Source: Odoribacter sp. (GTDB lineage: Bacteria; Bacteroidota; Bacteroidia; Bacteroidales; Muribaculaceae). From it: a stretch of 64,000 nt of DNA. Under the pieces are notes generated by a model. That model did no database searches. It was not told the DNA's origin and was given only the letters and a program-made list of their open reading frames with translations. The translations under genes were made by a program, and so were the position numbers. Position 1 is the first letter of the stretch. Each line of letters begins with the position of its first letter. This document shows, in pieces, positions 46,078 through 55,493 of this stretch. The DNA is taken from positions 1 through 64,000 of the forward strand of contig JAMPHZ010000012.1 of NCBI GenBank assembly GCA_023663145.1, given 5' to 3'.

Positions 46078-46563
46078 TTAACGTTTAACCAGGTTCTCCA
46101 TATCAAGCAGATATTTTTTAACGGCAACCGATCCCCGGTAGCCGCCTATACCTGTTGTCGGGATTACACGATGACACGGAATAAATATCGAAATTAGATT
46201 TGACGCAATCGCCCCGGCTACAGCCCTTGCCGAATGGATGTTACCACAAAGTTCTGAGGCAATATCTCCATAAGTCAATGTAGTCCCCGGTGCAATTTGC
46301 CGCAACCGGCTCCATACATTGAGTTGAAAAGGGGTTCCATGTGGTTCAAGTGGCACATCCGTTCTTAGGAATCCGGTGGAAAAATATTCGTCAAGAGCTT
46401 CGACAGCTGCAATAATGACCGGTGACATCCGGCGTTCGACGTCCAATAACCCCGTATTAAAGCGAGGCCCCGCCGGCCAGTCGCATATCTGCAGACCGTA
46501 CGACGAGGCTACCAACAACAACTCCCCACAGGGAGCGCTGTATAGACACGATGTTAGATTCAT
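46078..46563 (-). CDS. ogt: methylated-DNA--protein-cysteine methyltransferase
   Basis: A 161-aa suicide enzyme that removes alkyl groups from O6-alkylguanine. The acceptor Cys is in SIFIPCHRVIPTTGIGGYRG. The DNA-binding helix region is LTYGDIASELCG. The length fits Ogt rather than Ada. It overlaps the 3' end of the DPP III gene by 4 bases and is expressed with it. Confidence 0.95.
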   Translation of the reverse strand: MNLTSCLYSAPCGELLLVASSYGLQICDWPAGPRFNTGLLDVERRMSPVIIAAVEALDEYFSTGFLRTDVPLEPHGTPFQLNVWSRLRQIAPGTTLTYGDIASELCGNIHSARAVAGAIASNLISIFIPCHRVIPTTGIGGYRGSVAVKKYLLDMENLVKR

Positions 46564-48578
46564 TCGTCTTTGAGACCGGCGTAATCGCTGCTGTAACGCA
46601 ACATCTGAGGCATATAGCCCTCAGTGTATGTTACAGTTACATCAACAATATTACCATTATCATCAAATGAAGCCGTATAAACAGGATTAACAAAGCCTCG
46701 GTAGGGTGCTATGTCAAGTGTGGCATAACGGCGCAGCACCTCATCATGCAGCTTGCGGTCCACCTTTACGGCATACTTCTCCACAAGGGCCTCACCGGCA
46801 GCATAATCGCCCTCCGAACGTATGCGCTGTATCTCTGCCAGAAGTTCGCCGAAGAGTCCGCGCAATTTGCCGTAATCGTTGATCTTTACATAGGTCTTGC
46901 CACCTTTCTTGACAAGCTCGATAACCTTATCCTTACGGCCGTGTTCGAATGCCCATGCGGCAATAAGCTGACGATTACGCATGTGGGCTTCCTCGATATC
47001 CTTTCCGGGTTCGATACGCATCAGCTGAGTCATAAGACCGTTGAGAATGTATTTATAATATTCCGCCTTGTAAGCTTCGGGATTATCAAGCAAACCAAGT
47101 TCCACGAGTTTGGGATCAGCAAGATAATAGAGTGCGAAAAGATCGGCACGAGCCTCCTCAAGGGTTGATCCGTGTGCTTTAAGCGCATCAGGATCTACAC
47201 CCGGCAGCAGCCTGCCCGAACCGTGACCAAGGCATTCGTGAAGGTCAGTATGCAGGTTATCGGTAATAAACAGATATTGGTCAAGAAGGCGCCGGGTAGG
47301 CTCATCTATCACAAATTCCTCGTTGAATCCATTGCCATGCGAAGCCTCATCATAAGCCATGGTGATATTCTCAAGAGTCACCGATTTGGAGCCATGAGCT
47401 GCGCGTATCCAGTTTGCATTAGGAAGGTTGATACCTATCGGGGTAGCCGGATAAGCATCTCCTGCAAGTATTGCGGCTGTAATAACCTTTGCCGACACCC
47501 CCTTGACAGTCTCCTTACGGAAACGGGGATCAACCGGTGAATGGTCCTCAAACCATTGTGCATTGCTTGAAAGCACCTCGGTGCGGTGACTGGCGGGAAT
47601 ATTCTTGAAGTTTACAATTGACTCCCATGAGCCTGTCATTCCCAACGGGTCTCCGTAGCTCTCAATGAAGCCGTTTATGAAGTCAACCTGCGAAGCGGTA
47701 TCTTCGGCCCAACGGATTGAGTAGTCATCAAATGTAGCAAGATCCCCGGTAGTGTAAAAATTGATGAGGCGGGCTATAACCGCACGCTGGTCATCGTTCT
47801 CAGCATAAGCCATTGCACGGGTAAGATTGTCAACTATGTGGGCGATAGCCTCTCCATACATACCGTCAAGTTTGTAAACTTGCTCAACCACACGGCCATC
47901 TCGCTTGATTACGCGTGAGTTCAGGCCATATGACACCGGAGTAAGGTCCGTAGTATCTTTAAGTGCATTGTAATAATCCTCGACTTCCTGCTGTGTGACG
48001 CCTTCATATAAATTATTGGCCGAAGTCAATATCAGATCGGTCCCGGCTGTCTGATTGACACGCTTGGGCGCAACCGTCGGATCGAAGATCGCAGCCATCA
48101 CCTGCTCTCGCACCGGTTCCCAACGACCGCTGACAGGCAGGGCGTCAACCCATGAGTTTAACCATTCAGCCGTGAATCCGGGAGTAAACTTATCCATTGA
48201 ATAGTGATGATGGATGCCGTTGGCAAACTCCACCTGTTTCACATATTTCTCGAAAGCCTTGAACTGCGGATCATCACGGTCCCCGTCATAGCTGGTATAG
48301 ACAGCCTCAAGCATGTCGCGGAGCGGCAGATTGTACTTATAGTTCTGATCCCACAGAATATCTCTGCCCCAGAGGGCTGCTTCTGTAAGATAATATACGA
48401 GGCGCTTTTGGTCAAGTGACAACGATTCAAAATCAGGAACCGGATAGCGTAGCACCTCAATGTCGGCAAACCGGTCAACAATGTAGTTGAAAGGCGCCGG
48501 TTGGTTTTCTTGTGCCATTGCAGTTGTGAATGATAATGTCAGCGCGGCAGCCGACAAAATTGATTTAACTTTTGACAT
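46560..48578 (-). CDS. dipeptidyl-peptidase III (peptidase family M49)
   Basis: A zinc metallopeptidase that removes dipeptides from the N-terminus of short peptides. 672 residues with a signal peptide (ILSAAALTLSFTTAMAQE), so probably periplasmic. The M49 signature HECLGH is followed by GSGRLLPGVDPDALKAHG. The second zinc region is TLEEARADLFALYYL. It is first of a two-gene operon with ogt, from a consensus promoter. Confidence 0.95.
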   Translation of the reverse strand: MSKVKSILSAAALTLSFTTAMAQENQPAPFNYIVDRFADIEVLRYPVPDFESLSLDQKRLVYYLTEAALWGRDILWDQNYKYNLPLRDMLEAVYTSYDGDRDDPQFKAFEKYVKQVEFANGIHHHYSMDKFTPGFTAEWLNSWVDALPVSGRWEPVREQVMAAIFDPTVAPKRVNQTAGTDLILTSANNLYEGVTQQEVEDYYNALKDTTDLTPVSYGLNSRVIKRDGRVVEQVYKLDGMYGEAIAHIVDNLTRAMAYAENDDQRAVIARLINFYTTGDLATFDDYSIRWAEDTASQVDFINGFIESYGDPLGMTGSWESIVNFKNIPASHRTEVLSSNAQWFEDHSPVDPRFRKETVKGVSAKVITAAILAGDAYPATPIGINLPNANWIRAAHGSKSVTLENITMAYDEASHGNGFNEEFVIDEPTRRLLDQYLFITDNLHTDLHECLGHGSGRLLPGVDPDALKAHGSTLEEARADLFALYYLADPKLVELGLLDNPEAYKAEYYKYILNGLMTQLMRIEPGKDIEEAHMRNRQLIAAWAFEHGRKDKVIELVKKGGKTYVKINDYGKLRGLFGELLAEIQRIRSEGDYAAGEALVEKYAVKVDRKLHDEVLRRYATLDIAPYRGFVNPVYTASFDDNGNIVDVTVTYTEGYMPQMLRYSSDYAGLKDE

Positions 48579-48617
48579 ATTGTATTTGGATTTTATTTCA
48601 ATCTCTATTCAGAAATG

Positions 48618-48649
48618 CAAATGTAGCAATTTTATTTATTTTCAGCAAA
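48618..48649 (-). promoter_or_regulatory. promoter of the DPP III-ogt operon
   Basis: TTTG (48649-48646), 20 bases, TACATTTG (48625-48618) on the minus strand, 40 bases before the ATG. Confidence 0.7.
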
Positions 48650-48680
48650 CATATATCTATAGGACTATAGATACCGGTAT

Positions 48681-49547
48681 TTACATTGCAGTCCAATTCA
48701 CTTTATACGATATCGAGTTTGAAAATGCCGTATTATGTAAGGTTGTCTCCACATAATTATTTATCAATGCATCATCATTAAACTCATAAGTGTACTGCCG
48801 TGATAAATCAAAATTGCCATCTTTATCAAATACCGATGAAGATTTCAATAAATTATTTGAATTTCGGCCAAATACACCTTGCATAAACAATGGGTCATGA
48901 TGTAGAAATTTGATTACAGCTAAAATGATTACAGGATACGCTACTTCATATATCGAATAATCATATTTTGTTGTTTTATAAACATCCGGCTTTCCGTAAA
49001 AATCACGGTATTCTTTTAGATTACCATCTTCCCATATAAGATAATTTTCCCAGTCCCATGATTTATTCCAGGCGTCAGCAGGAACATTTTCTCCAATACC
49101 GACAACCTCTGATTGCTTGACAGTAGCGAGGTGATTGTCAGTAGTATAATCAAATTCCATGCGATATGTTTTTTGAATCAGTATGATTCCATCTTGCTTA
49201 CGGATGAAAGTTCCTTCTGATTTTGAAGCCCTGCCATTAATAAGATGTATTGTCTCCTCGCAATATGTACTGTTTTCATAAAACATTTCCTCCGACTCTA
49301 TTTTTATAGTATTATCATCAGTATAGGTATATCGGGCCACAACGCTTTCATTGTCACTATATTTAAGAGTCCATTCTGTAATTTTGCCATAATCATTGTA
49401 TTGAAATGTCTGGTTAGCACCGTTCACATCATCTGTTGTGATTGAAGACGGCTGCACAAATACTTGATTATCGGGTTCATCATTCTTTGAACAAGATACA
49501 AAAACAGCCAGTAGCAATAGCACTGTAACATGAAATATGTAATTCAT
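48681..49547 (-). CDS. putative lipoprotein, DUF4595-like
   Basis: From the ATG at 49547 the protein has 288 residues with a lipobox (VLLLLAVFVSCSKNDEPD). The rest is built of short beta repeats with a Y-x-D-x-G pattern (FQYNDYGKITEWTLKYSDNE, YRMEFDYTTDNHLATV, QYTYEFNDDALINNYVE). That suggests the DUF4595 / YD-repeat-like surface lipoproteins of Bacteroidales, which I recall but cannot confirm. The TTG at 49553 is a less likely start. Its promoter region faces that of the CNNM gene. Confidence 0.7.
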   Translation of the reverse strand: MNYIFHVTVLLLLAVFVSCSKNDEPDNQVFVQPSSITTDDVNGANQTFQYNDYGKITEWTLKYSDNESVVARYTYTDDNTIKIESEEMFYENSTYCEETIHLINGRASKSEGTFIRKQDGIILIQKTYRMEFDYTTDNHLATVKQSEVVGIGENVPADAWNKSWDWENYLIWEDGNLKEYRDFYGKPDVYKTTKYDYSIYEVAYPVIILAVIKFLHHDPLFMQGVFGRNSNNLLKSSSVFDKDGNFDLSRQYTYEFNDDALINNYVETTLHNTAFSNSISYKVNWTAM

Positions 49548-49655
49548 AAGCAACGGGATTATTTCACGATAATAACGAAAGAAACAGTTAAATATTGCGG
49601 AAGCAAGTCCGTTCAGCAGTCAATTATCAGAGACGTGTCGGACATGCACTATAAA

Positions 49656-49686
49656 TAACGTGAGTCCTTATATCGAACTCACGTTA
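49656..49686. promoter_or_regulatory. inverted repeat between divergent genes, possible operator
   Basis: A perfect 10-bp palindrome, TAACGTGAGT (49656-49665) / ACTCACGTTA (49677-49686), with 11 bases between the arms. Both flanking genes run away from it, so it cannot be a terminator for either. It may be a regulator binding site. Confidence 0.4.
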
Positions 49687-49739
49687 ATTAATGAACAATT
49701 TCACATTACATTGTATTATAATTTGTACAATGATTGTTT

Positions 49740-51047
49740 ATGAGTGATTTATTTATCATAATTTGTCTCATTTTGCTCAACGGGTTATTCTCAATGTCAG
49801 AGGTCGCCTTGATCTCGGCCCGTCGCTCCCGCCTTGCAGCCGATGCAAAAAACGGCAGCAAAAATGCGACCAAAGCACTCGAACTTGCCGACGAGCCCGA
49901 CCGCTTCCTGTCAACGGTGCAAATTGGCATAACTCTTATCGGCATCCTCACCGGTTTATTCTCAGGTGCGGCACTCTCAGGAGATGTCGCGCAGTGGCTT
50001 TCATCGTTAGGCATGAAGACGACAGTGGCCGGTGCTGTAGCCAAAATCGGTATAGTAGCAGTGGTAACCTATCTCTCGATAGTAGTGGGAGAACTGGTGC
50101 CGAAGCGAATCGGCATGAGCAACTCCGGAGGAATAGCCAAAGCCGTAGCACCTGCCATGAAACTACTCTCAGTGATAACATATCCTGCCGTGTGGTTGCT
50201 GTCGGTCTCGACAAAAGGAATCACAAAATTGCTCGGGATAGGCAAAGATTCAGCTCCGGTAACCGAAGAAGAAATCAAATCACTCATTCAAGAGGGCACT
50301 GCAACCGGTGAGGTGAAAGAAGTGGAACAAGACATCATGGAACGCGCGCTGGTGCTTGGCGACCTTAGAGTAAGCTCAATAATGACTGTGCGCAAAGATG
50401 TCGCATGCCTCACCATTGACATGGATTGCAATGACGTAAAACGCATCGTCACCGGAGGACTGCACTCGTCTTACCCTGTTTATGATAAGGAAAAGAAAAA
50501 TATATGCGGAGTGATTTCCCTCAAGCAACTTATTATGTCGCTATACGACCACGATTCTGATATACGCAGACTCGTTTCTCCCGGATTCTTCTTACCTAAC
50601 AGCATGTCGGTTTACGATGCTCTGGAGACTTTCAAACGCGAGAAGATTTCATCAGCCATGGTATGCGATGAGTACGGCGACTTCTGTGGGGTGCTAACCT
50701 TGGGTGATATACTTGACGGACTGGTGGGCGACTGCCCCGACACTATTGACGAACCGCTCATCTCCAAACGGGCAGACTCCGACGAATGGCTCGTTGACGG
50801 GCGGATGAGCGTCTATGATTTCCTCGCATTTTTTGACAGAGAGGATCTATATATACCCCAGTCATATACCACCATGGGTGGCCTTATGATGAATATTCTT
50901 GAAAGAGTTCCTGTTACCGGCGATGTCGTCAATTGGAACTGCTTCCGGCTCGAAATTATCGACATGGACAGTGTGAGAGTAGACAAAATAGCAGTCACGG
51001 TCACTTCCGGTCAACTCAGACAGGCAAGCGACAGCTCCACCTCCTGA
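49740..51047 (+). CDS. CNNM/CBS-domain membrane protein (hemolysin C/CorC family)
   Basis: 435 residues from the ATG at 49740. The N-terminal CNNM domain has about four TM helices (IICLILLNGLFSMSEVALIS, TVQIGITLIGILTGLFSGAA). A CBS pair follows (SIMTVRKDVACLTIDMDCND; SSAMVCDEYGDFCGVLTL), then a small C-terminal transporter-associated domain (DEWLVDGRMSVYDFLAFF). Such proteins are linked to magnesium or other cation homeostasis. Called hemolysins by history only. Transcribed alone, or with the DUF4199 gene downstream. Confidence 0.92.
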   Translation: MSDLFIIICLILLNGLFSMSEVALISARRSRLAADAKNGSKNATKALELADEPDRFLSTVQIGITLIGILTGLFSGAALSGDVAQWLSSLGMKTTVAGAVAKIGIVAVVTYLSIVVGELVPKRIGMSNSGGIAKAVAPAMKLLSVITYPAVWLLSVSTKGITKLLGIGKDSAPVTEEEIKSLIQEGTATGEVKEVEQDIMERALVLGDLRVSSIMTVRKDVACLTIDMDCNDVKRIVTGGLHSSYPVYDKEKKNICGVISLKQLIMSLYDHDSDIRRLVSPGFFLPNSMSVYDALETFKREKISSAMVCDEYGDFCGVLTLGDILDGLVGDCPDTIDEPLISKRADSDEWLVDGRMSVYDFLAFFDREDLYIPQSYTTMGGLMMNILERVPVTGDVVNWNCFRLEIIDMDSVRVDKIAVTVTSGQLRQASDSSTS

Positions 51048-51090
51048 ATAGCATTTTCACCATAGCTGCCATCATTTTTAACTTTTAACT

Positions 51091-51120
51091 TTTGACTTTT
51101 AATTTTTATCGTTACCTTTG
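51091..51120 (+). promoter_or_regulatory. promoter of the DUF4199-glycosyltransferase pair
   Basis: TTTG (51091-51094), 18 bases, TACCTTTG (51113-51120), set in a run of repeated TTTTAACTTTTGAC-like units. The ATG follows 8 bases after the -7 box. Confidence 0.5.
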
Positions 51121-51128
51121 CGCTAACG

Positions 51129-51677
51129 ATGGAAAAACAACGCTCTGTATACCGCCGCGGGGCCGAAGGAGGCCTTGTGATGGGGCCGCTTATGGCGCTT
51201 GCTGTTATCCTGATGGGGGCGACAGCATATGTGTCGTGGCTGGCATGGTCTGCAATTATATGTTTCTTAGCCGTGCCTGCCTTGGCTACCTTTATGCTTT
51301 CCCGAGGCTTTGCCGAGGACAAACGACGGTCTTCATTCTCGGCATTGTGGCTTCAGGGAATATGCACATTCTTCTTCGGTGCCTTGCTGATGGCCCTGAT
51401 AGTTTTCTGCGCATTGCGATGGATATGGCCTGGATTTATTTCTGACCAGATCTGTGTGCTGACTGAAATATTGTCACAGTCGACCGATCCGGATGCTGCA
51501 ATGTGGATAAAATCCATAGAACGCATGCGTGAGACAGGGAACATGCCTACACCGATACAGATTGCACTTGAACTAATATACTTCGCAGTTTTCACCGGAT
51601 CATTGCTCTCAATGCTACTTTCAATGTTGATACGCCTGCGGCGCCCACGCGTGACTCCTCCGTCATTCAAACCCTAA
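51129..51677 (+). CDS. DUF4199 family membrane protein
   Basis: 182 residues with four TM segments (GLVMGPLMALAVILMGATAY, SWLAWSAIICFLAVPALATF, GICTFFFGALLMALIVFCAL, TGSLLSMLLSMLIRLRR). The layout is the DUF4199 family common in Bacteroidota, often next to a GT2 glycosyltransferase exactly as here. Function unknown. The GT2 gene starts 14 bases later. Confidence 0.83.
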   Translation: MEKQRSVYRRGAEGGLVMGPLMALAVILMGATAYVSWLAWSAIICFLAVPALATFMLSRGFAEDKRRSSFSALWLQGICTFFFGALLMALIVFCALRWIWPGFISDQICVLTEILSQSTDPDAAMWIKSIERMRETGNMPTPIQIALELIYFAVFTGSLLSMLLSMLIRLRRPRVTPPSFKP

Positions 51678-51691
51678 CATCCCTCTGAACC

Positions 51692-52648
51692 ATGGATATA
51701 TCAATAGTCGTACCTCTGTATAATGAAGCGGAATCGCTACCCGAACTCGCCGCATGGATCGAACGTGTGATGAAAACAAACAACTTCTCTTACGAAGTGA
51801 TTTTCGTCAACGACGGTTCCACCGATTCATCCTGGGAAGTAATAAAGAAGCTTTCACGACAGAATGATGCAATAAAGGGTATTGCTTTTCGCCGTAATTA
51901 CGGAAAGTCGCCCGCTCTAAACACCGGTTTCGCACGCGCGACCGGCGATGTAGTCATAACCATGGATGCTGATCTACAGGACTCTCCTGATGAAATTCCC
52001 GATCTTTACCATATGATAACGGATGAGGGATATGACTTGGTATCGGGCTACAAGCAGAAACGTTATGATCCTTTGTCAAAAACCATCCCTACCAAGCTCT
52101 TCAACGCCACAGCCCGTAAAGTTACCGGCATAAAGAATCTGCATGACTTCAACTGCGGCCTGAAAGCTTACCGCAACAAGGTCATAAAACACATCGAAGT
52201 ATATGGTGACATGCACCGCTACATACCCTATTTGGCAAAATTAGCAGGATTCAACCGCATAGGTGAGAAAGTTGTGCACCATCAGGCACGTAAATACGGT
52301 AAAACAAAATTCGGGCTCGACCGTTTTGTCAACGGATACCTTGATTTGGCCACACTCTGGTTCACAGGTCGTTTCGGAGGAAAACCCATGCACTTTTTCG
52401 GGCTTCTGGGTTCACTCATGTTTATATTGGGATTCATCTCTGTAGCTGTTGTAGGTTTTAATAAACTCTACAATATGCATCACGGAAATCCCTACACACT
52501 TGTCACTAACTCTCCCTACTTCTTTTTGGCGCTCACACTGATGATTCTGGGAGCGCAGATGTTTCTGGCAGGATTCGTGGGAGAACTAATAGCACGCAAC
52601 TCTCAGCGCCGCAATGATTACGAGATAGATGAGGAATTAAACATTTAA
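51692..52648 (+). CDS. family 2 glycosyltransferase, polyprenyl-phosphate type
   Basis: 318 residues: a cytoplasmic GT-A domain (residues 1-230) followed by two TM helices. The start is DISIVVPLYNEAESLPELAA, and the metal-binding DxD is in VVITMDADLQDSPDEIPDLY. The layout matches GtrB/ArnC/Dpm1-type enzymes that load a sugar onto undecaprenyl phosphate. The acceptor and sugar are not evident. It pairs with the DUF4199 membrane protein. Confidence 0.92.
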   Translation: MDISIVVPLYNEAESLPELAAWIERVMKTNNFSYEVIFVNDGSTDSSWEVIKKLSRQNDAIKGIAFRRNYGKSPALNTGFARATGDVVITMDADLQDSPDEIPDLYHMITDEGYDLVSGYKQKRYDPLSKTIPTKLFNATARKVTGIKNLHDFNCGLKAYRNKVIKHIEVYGDMHRYIPYLAKLAGFNRIGEKVVHHQARKYGKTKFGLDRFVNGYLDLATLWFTGRFGGKPMHFFGLLGSLMFILGFISVAVVGFNKLYNMHHGNPYTLVTNSPYFFLALTLMILGAQMFLAGFVGELIARNSQRRNDYEIDEELNI

Positions 52649-52692
52649 CTTTCAGACGCCTGAAGTCAAAGCGAAATACATTAAACAAAGAA

Positions 52693-53238
52693 ATGAAGAT
52701 GTCAGATTTTCAATCATACCCCAGCATGATGTCCCTTATGGAACAGCGGTTCTCATGCCGCAGCTATAATCTCGGGCGGACAGTTGACCGCGACCTTATA
52801 AGCGCAGTGCTTGATGCGGCACGCATAGCACCTTCGGCATGCAACCGGCAGCCCTGGAAATTTCTTGTGGTTGAATCGGAAGAAGCACGCGATATCATAG
52901 CCATGGCATATAACCGTGACTGGATAAGAAGCGCTCCAGCCTACATCATCGCTTTGGGCGACCATAATGAAGCATGGCACCGCGCCGACGGCAAGGATCA
53001 CACAGATGTGGATGTATCAATCGCCGTTGAACATATATGCCTTGCCGCAACGTCTCTGGGTCTTGCCACTTGTTGGGTATGCAACTTCGACCCTCACATC
53101 GTGACAACAGGCTTCAACATCCCCGCCAACCTTGAGCCGGTAGCTATTATACCGATCGGATATGCCGCCCCCGACTGTCCGATTCCTGCAAAAAACAGAA
53201 AATCAGCGGCTGACATTATTAAATGGGGAAAATTCTGA
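52693..53238 (+). CDS. nitroreductase family protein
   Basis: 181 residues with the FMN-binding nitroreductase fold. RFSCRSYNLGRTVDRDLISA is the FMN-binding N-terminus, and APSACNRQPWKFLVV and GLATCWVCNFD are characteristic. Substrate unknown. Start at ATG 52693; an ATG two codons later is also possible. The gene overlaps the DUF6452 gene by 16 bases, and this begins a tightly coupled run through the SDR gene. Confidence 0.92.
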   Translation: MKMSDFQSYPSMMSLMEQRFSCRSYNLGRTVDRDLISAVLDAARIAPSACNRQPWKFLVVESEEARDIIAMAYNRDWIRSAPAYIIALGDHNEAWHRADGKDHTDVDVSIAVEHICLAATSLGLATCWVCNFDPHIVTTGFNIPANLEPVAIIPIGYAAPDCPIPAKNRKSAADIIKWGKF

Positions 53239-53744
53239 AAGCAAGCCTTGCCTGTTTCGCCTTAGTAGCCCTGACGGCATCCTGCAACTCGTCAGGTTGC
53301 CTCGATAACGGCAGCGCCATACCTTTGGCCGGATTTTATTCTTCGGCCACGGCCCGTTCCATTTCACTTGATTCGCTGCGGATATGTGGTGTTGATTCAC
53401 CCGGTGACTCGGCTATAGTACGACCCGGCAACTCTGTTTCAACTGTATATCTGCCCATGCGCCCTACAGCTGGCTCAACTGCATGGGCTTTCTCCTATGC
53501 CTACAAACAACTCAACGACTCTCGGCTCAACGACACTATTTCATTCTTCTACGAATCCATACCTTATTTCGCTTCTGAAGAATGCGGCGCCATGTATGTA
53601 TATAGAATCAACTCCATAAAGAACACAACGCACCTGATCGACAGTGTAATTCTTACTGATTCGCTCATCACTAACATTGACATGGAGTCTATTAAAATAT
53701 ATTTCCGCACCACCGATGCGCCCGCCGAGGGGCCACGCCAATGA
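53223..53744 (+). CDS. DUF6452 family lipoprotein
   Basis: 173 residues with a lipoprotein signal ending ACFALVALTASCNSSGC (Cys20). The body is beta-rich. I identify it as DUF6452 from overall pattern and from the DUF6048 partner that follows, a pair recurrent in Bacteroidales. Function unknown. It overlaps nitroreductase by 16 bases and DUF6048 by 4 bases (ATGA). Confidence 0.75.
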   Translation: MGKILKASLACFALVALTASCNSSGCLDNGSAIPLAGFYSSATARSISLDSLRICGVDSPGDSAIVRPGNSVSTVYLPMRPTAGSTAWAFSYAYKQLNDSRLNDTISFFYESIPYFASEECGAMYVYRINSIKNTTHLIDSVILTDSLITNIDMESIKIYFRTTDAPAEGPRQ

Positions 53745-54739
53745 ATCTGCGAAATTTCACGATCAAGGCAGCATTGACATTAGCTCTTGCAGCAGGCACA
53801 CTTGCCGCTGTTGCTGATGTCACACCGGCAACAAAGCGACACGGGCGACGGCGCGCCTCTCCTGTGAACACACAAGCCACAACGACCCAGTCAATCAATG
53901 AGACTCGCGATGACACTGCACGCATCAATGCCGCCATTCGCGCACGTTCCTCCCACTTTCACCGTGAAGACGGTGCAGTTGTATATGTCGACACCATCAC
54001 CGGAGAACTATGGATTGACTCGGCAGCGATACGCAAGGTACCGCGCATGAAATACCCATTACTGACGGCAGTAAATGCAGGTGTTGACATATGGGACCCA
54101 ATAATGCGCGTTTTCGGGCAAAAGTACGGCATCGCCGGATTGGCTTTCGATTTATCGTTACACAACCGCTATTTCCCCACTTTCGAAATAGGATTGGGAA
54201 CCGCCCGGCGCACCCCCACAGGCAATGACTACACCTATCGCTCGCCTCTGAGCGTTTATTTCAAGATAGGAGCAAACTACAATTTCTTATATAACTCCAA
54301 TCCTGATTATCAATTCTTCGCCGGCCTGCGCTATGGATTCTCACCTTTCGCATGGGCGATCGATAATGTGACCCTCTCGGGTGATTACTGGGACGAGACT
54401 GTAAAATTTGACATTCCATCGCAACACTCCACTGCCGGTTGGGGCGAATTCGTTTTAGGATTACGCATCAGACTTGGAGGCAATATACATGCCGGATGGT
54501 TGGTACGTTACCACATGTTGCTGCACGAATCTAAAAATGCGCATGGCAAACCATGGTATATCCCGGGATACGGCGCCCGCGGACAGGCAATTACCGGATC
54601 ATTCACTATATCTTACACATTGCCATTAAAGAACAAGAACATACTTGTCGACTTGCCACCCGTGCCCGATGATGAGCGCCCTGACACTCTTATCGCACAC
54701 GGTGACACTATCATTGGCCCCGGACTTGTCATAGAATGA
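53741..54739 (+). CDS. DUF6048 family outer-membrane-type protein
   Basis: 332 residues with a signal peptide (AALTLALAAGTLAAVADV). The central and C-terminal parts alternate strands with aromatic ends (LSLHNRYFPTFEIGLGTA, NYNFLYNSNPDYQFFAGLRY, LGLRIRLGGNIHAGWLVRY), as in an outer-membrane beta-barrel. It ends with a Pro/Asp-rich tail. The pairing with DUF6452 suggests a lipoprotein-barrel complex. It overlaps the SDR gene by 4 bases. Confidence 0.75.
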   Translation: MNLRNFTIKAALTLALAAGTLAAVADVTPATKRHGRRRASPVNTQATTTQSINETRDDTARINAAIRARSSHFHREDGAVVYVDTITGELWIDSAAIRKVPRMKYPLLTAVNAGVDIWDPIMRVFGQKYGIAGLAFDLSLHNRYFPTFEIGLGTARRTPTGNDYTYRSPLSVYFKIGANYNFLYNSNPDYQFFAGLRYGFSPFAWAIDNVTLSGDYWDETVKFDIPSQHSTAGWGEFVLGLRIRLGGNIHAGWLVRYHMLLHESKNAHGKPWYIPGYGARGQAITGSFTISYTLPLKNKNILVDLPPVPDDERPDTLIAHGDTIIGPGLVIE

Positions 54740-55470
54740 AACGCATAATAATCATAGGCGCATCATCCGGCATAGGTCTCGGAGTCGCACGCAGATTTGC
54801 AACCATGGGGTGGAAAGTGGGTGTTGCAGCCCGCCGATCCTCACCTCTTGAAGCATTATCCGTCGAATTTCCGGACAAAATCGAATGGACAGCTCTTGAC
54901 GTGACATCACATGAAGCGCCGGCCGCTCTTGAGACTCTTATAGTAAAACTCGGAGGTGTTGACGTTCTGCTCTATGCAGCCGGCTGCGGTTGGTATAATC
55001 CTGATGCCGACCTCACCGATGACCTGCACACTGCTGATGTCAACGTCATAGGCTTCACACGCATCATTGACACAATATTCAGTTATTTCTCAGCCAATAA
55101 TGGAGGTCACATCGCGGCCATAACTTCCGTAGCCGGAGTGAAAGGCCTTGGAATATCGACCGCTTACTCTGCATCAAAACGATTTCAATGGAATTACCTT
55201 GAAGGGCTTGACCAACTCGCCCGTACCAAAGGTATCAACATAAGGTTTACTGACATTCGACCCGGATTCGTTTCCACTGACCTGCTATCACGCGGACCTG
55301 CACGGTTACCTATGACAATGCCGATTGACAAGGCGGTGAATCTGGTTACGGAAGCAATTATAAAACGCCACCGAATTGCCGTGATCGACATCCGGTGGCG
55401 AATTATATACTGGCTATGGAGCTGCCTGCCAGGCATTATATGGAGGCGCTTCAAACTAAGACTTAAATAA
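54736..55470 (+). CDS. short-chain dehydrogenase/reductase
   Basis: 244 residues. The Rossmann motif IIIGASSGIGLGVARRFATM is at the N-terminus, and NAD(P) contacts follow at LLYAAGCGWYN. The catalytic Tyr-Lys is in STAYSASKRFQWNYLEGL, with the Ser in AAITSVAGVKG. The C-terminus has a hydrophobic stretch (WRIIYWLWSCLPGIIWRRF) that may anchor it to the membrane. Substrate unknown. Confidence 0.92.
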   Translation: MKRIIIIGASSGIGLGVARRFATMGWKVGVAARRSSPLEALSVEFPDKIEWTALDVTSHEAPAALETLIVKLGGVDVLLYAAGCGWYNPDADLTDDLHTADVNVIGFTRIIDTIFSYFSANNGGHIAAITSVAGVKGLGISTAYSASKRFQWNYLEGLDQLARTKGINIRFTDIRPGFVSTDLLSRGPARLPMTMPIDKAVNLVTEAIIKRHRIAVIDIRWRIIYWLWSCLPGIIWRRFKLRLK

Positions 55471-55493
55471 GCGCTTGAGCGAAAACCTCAGGC

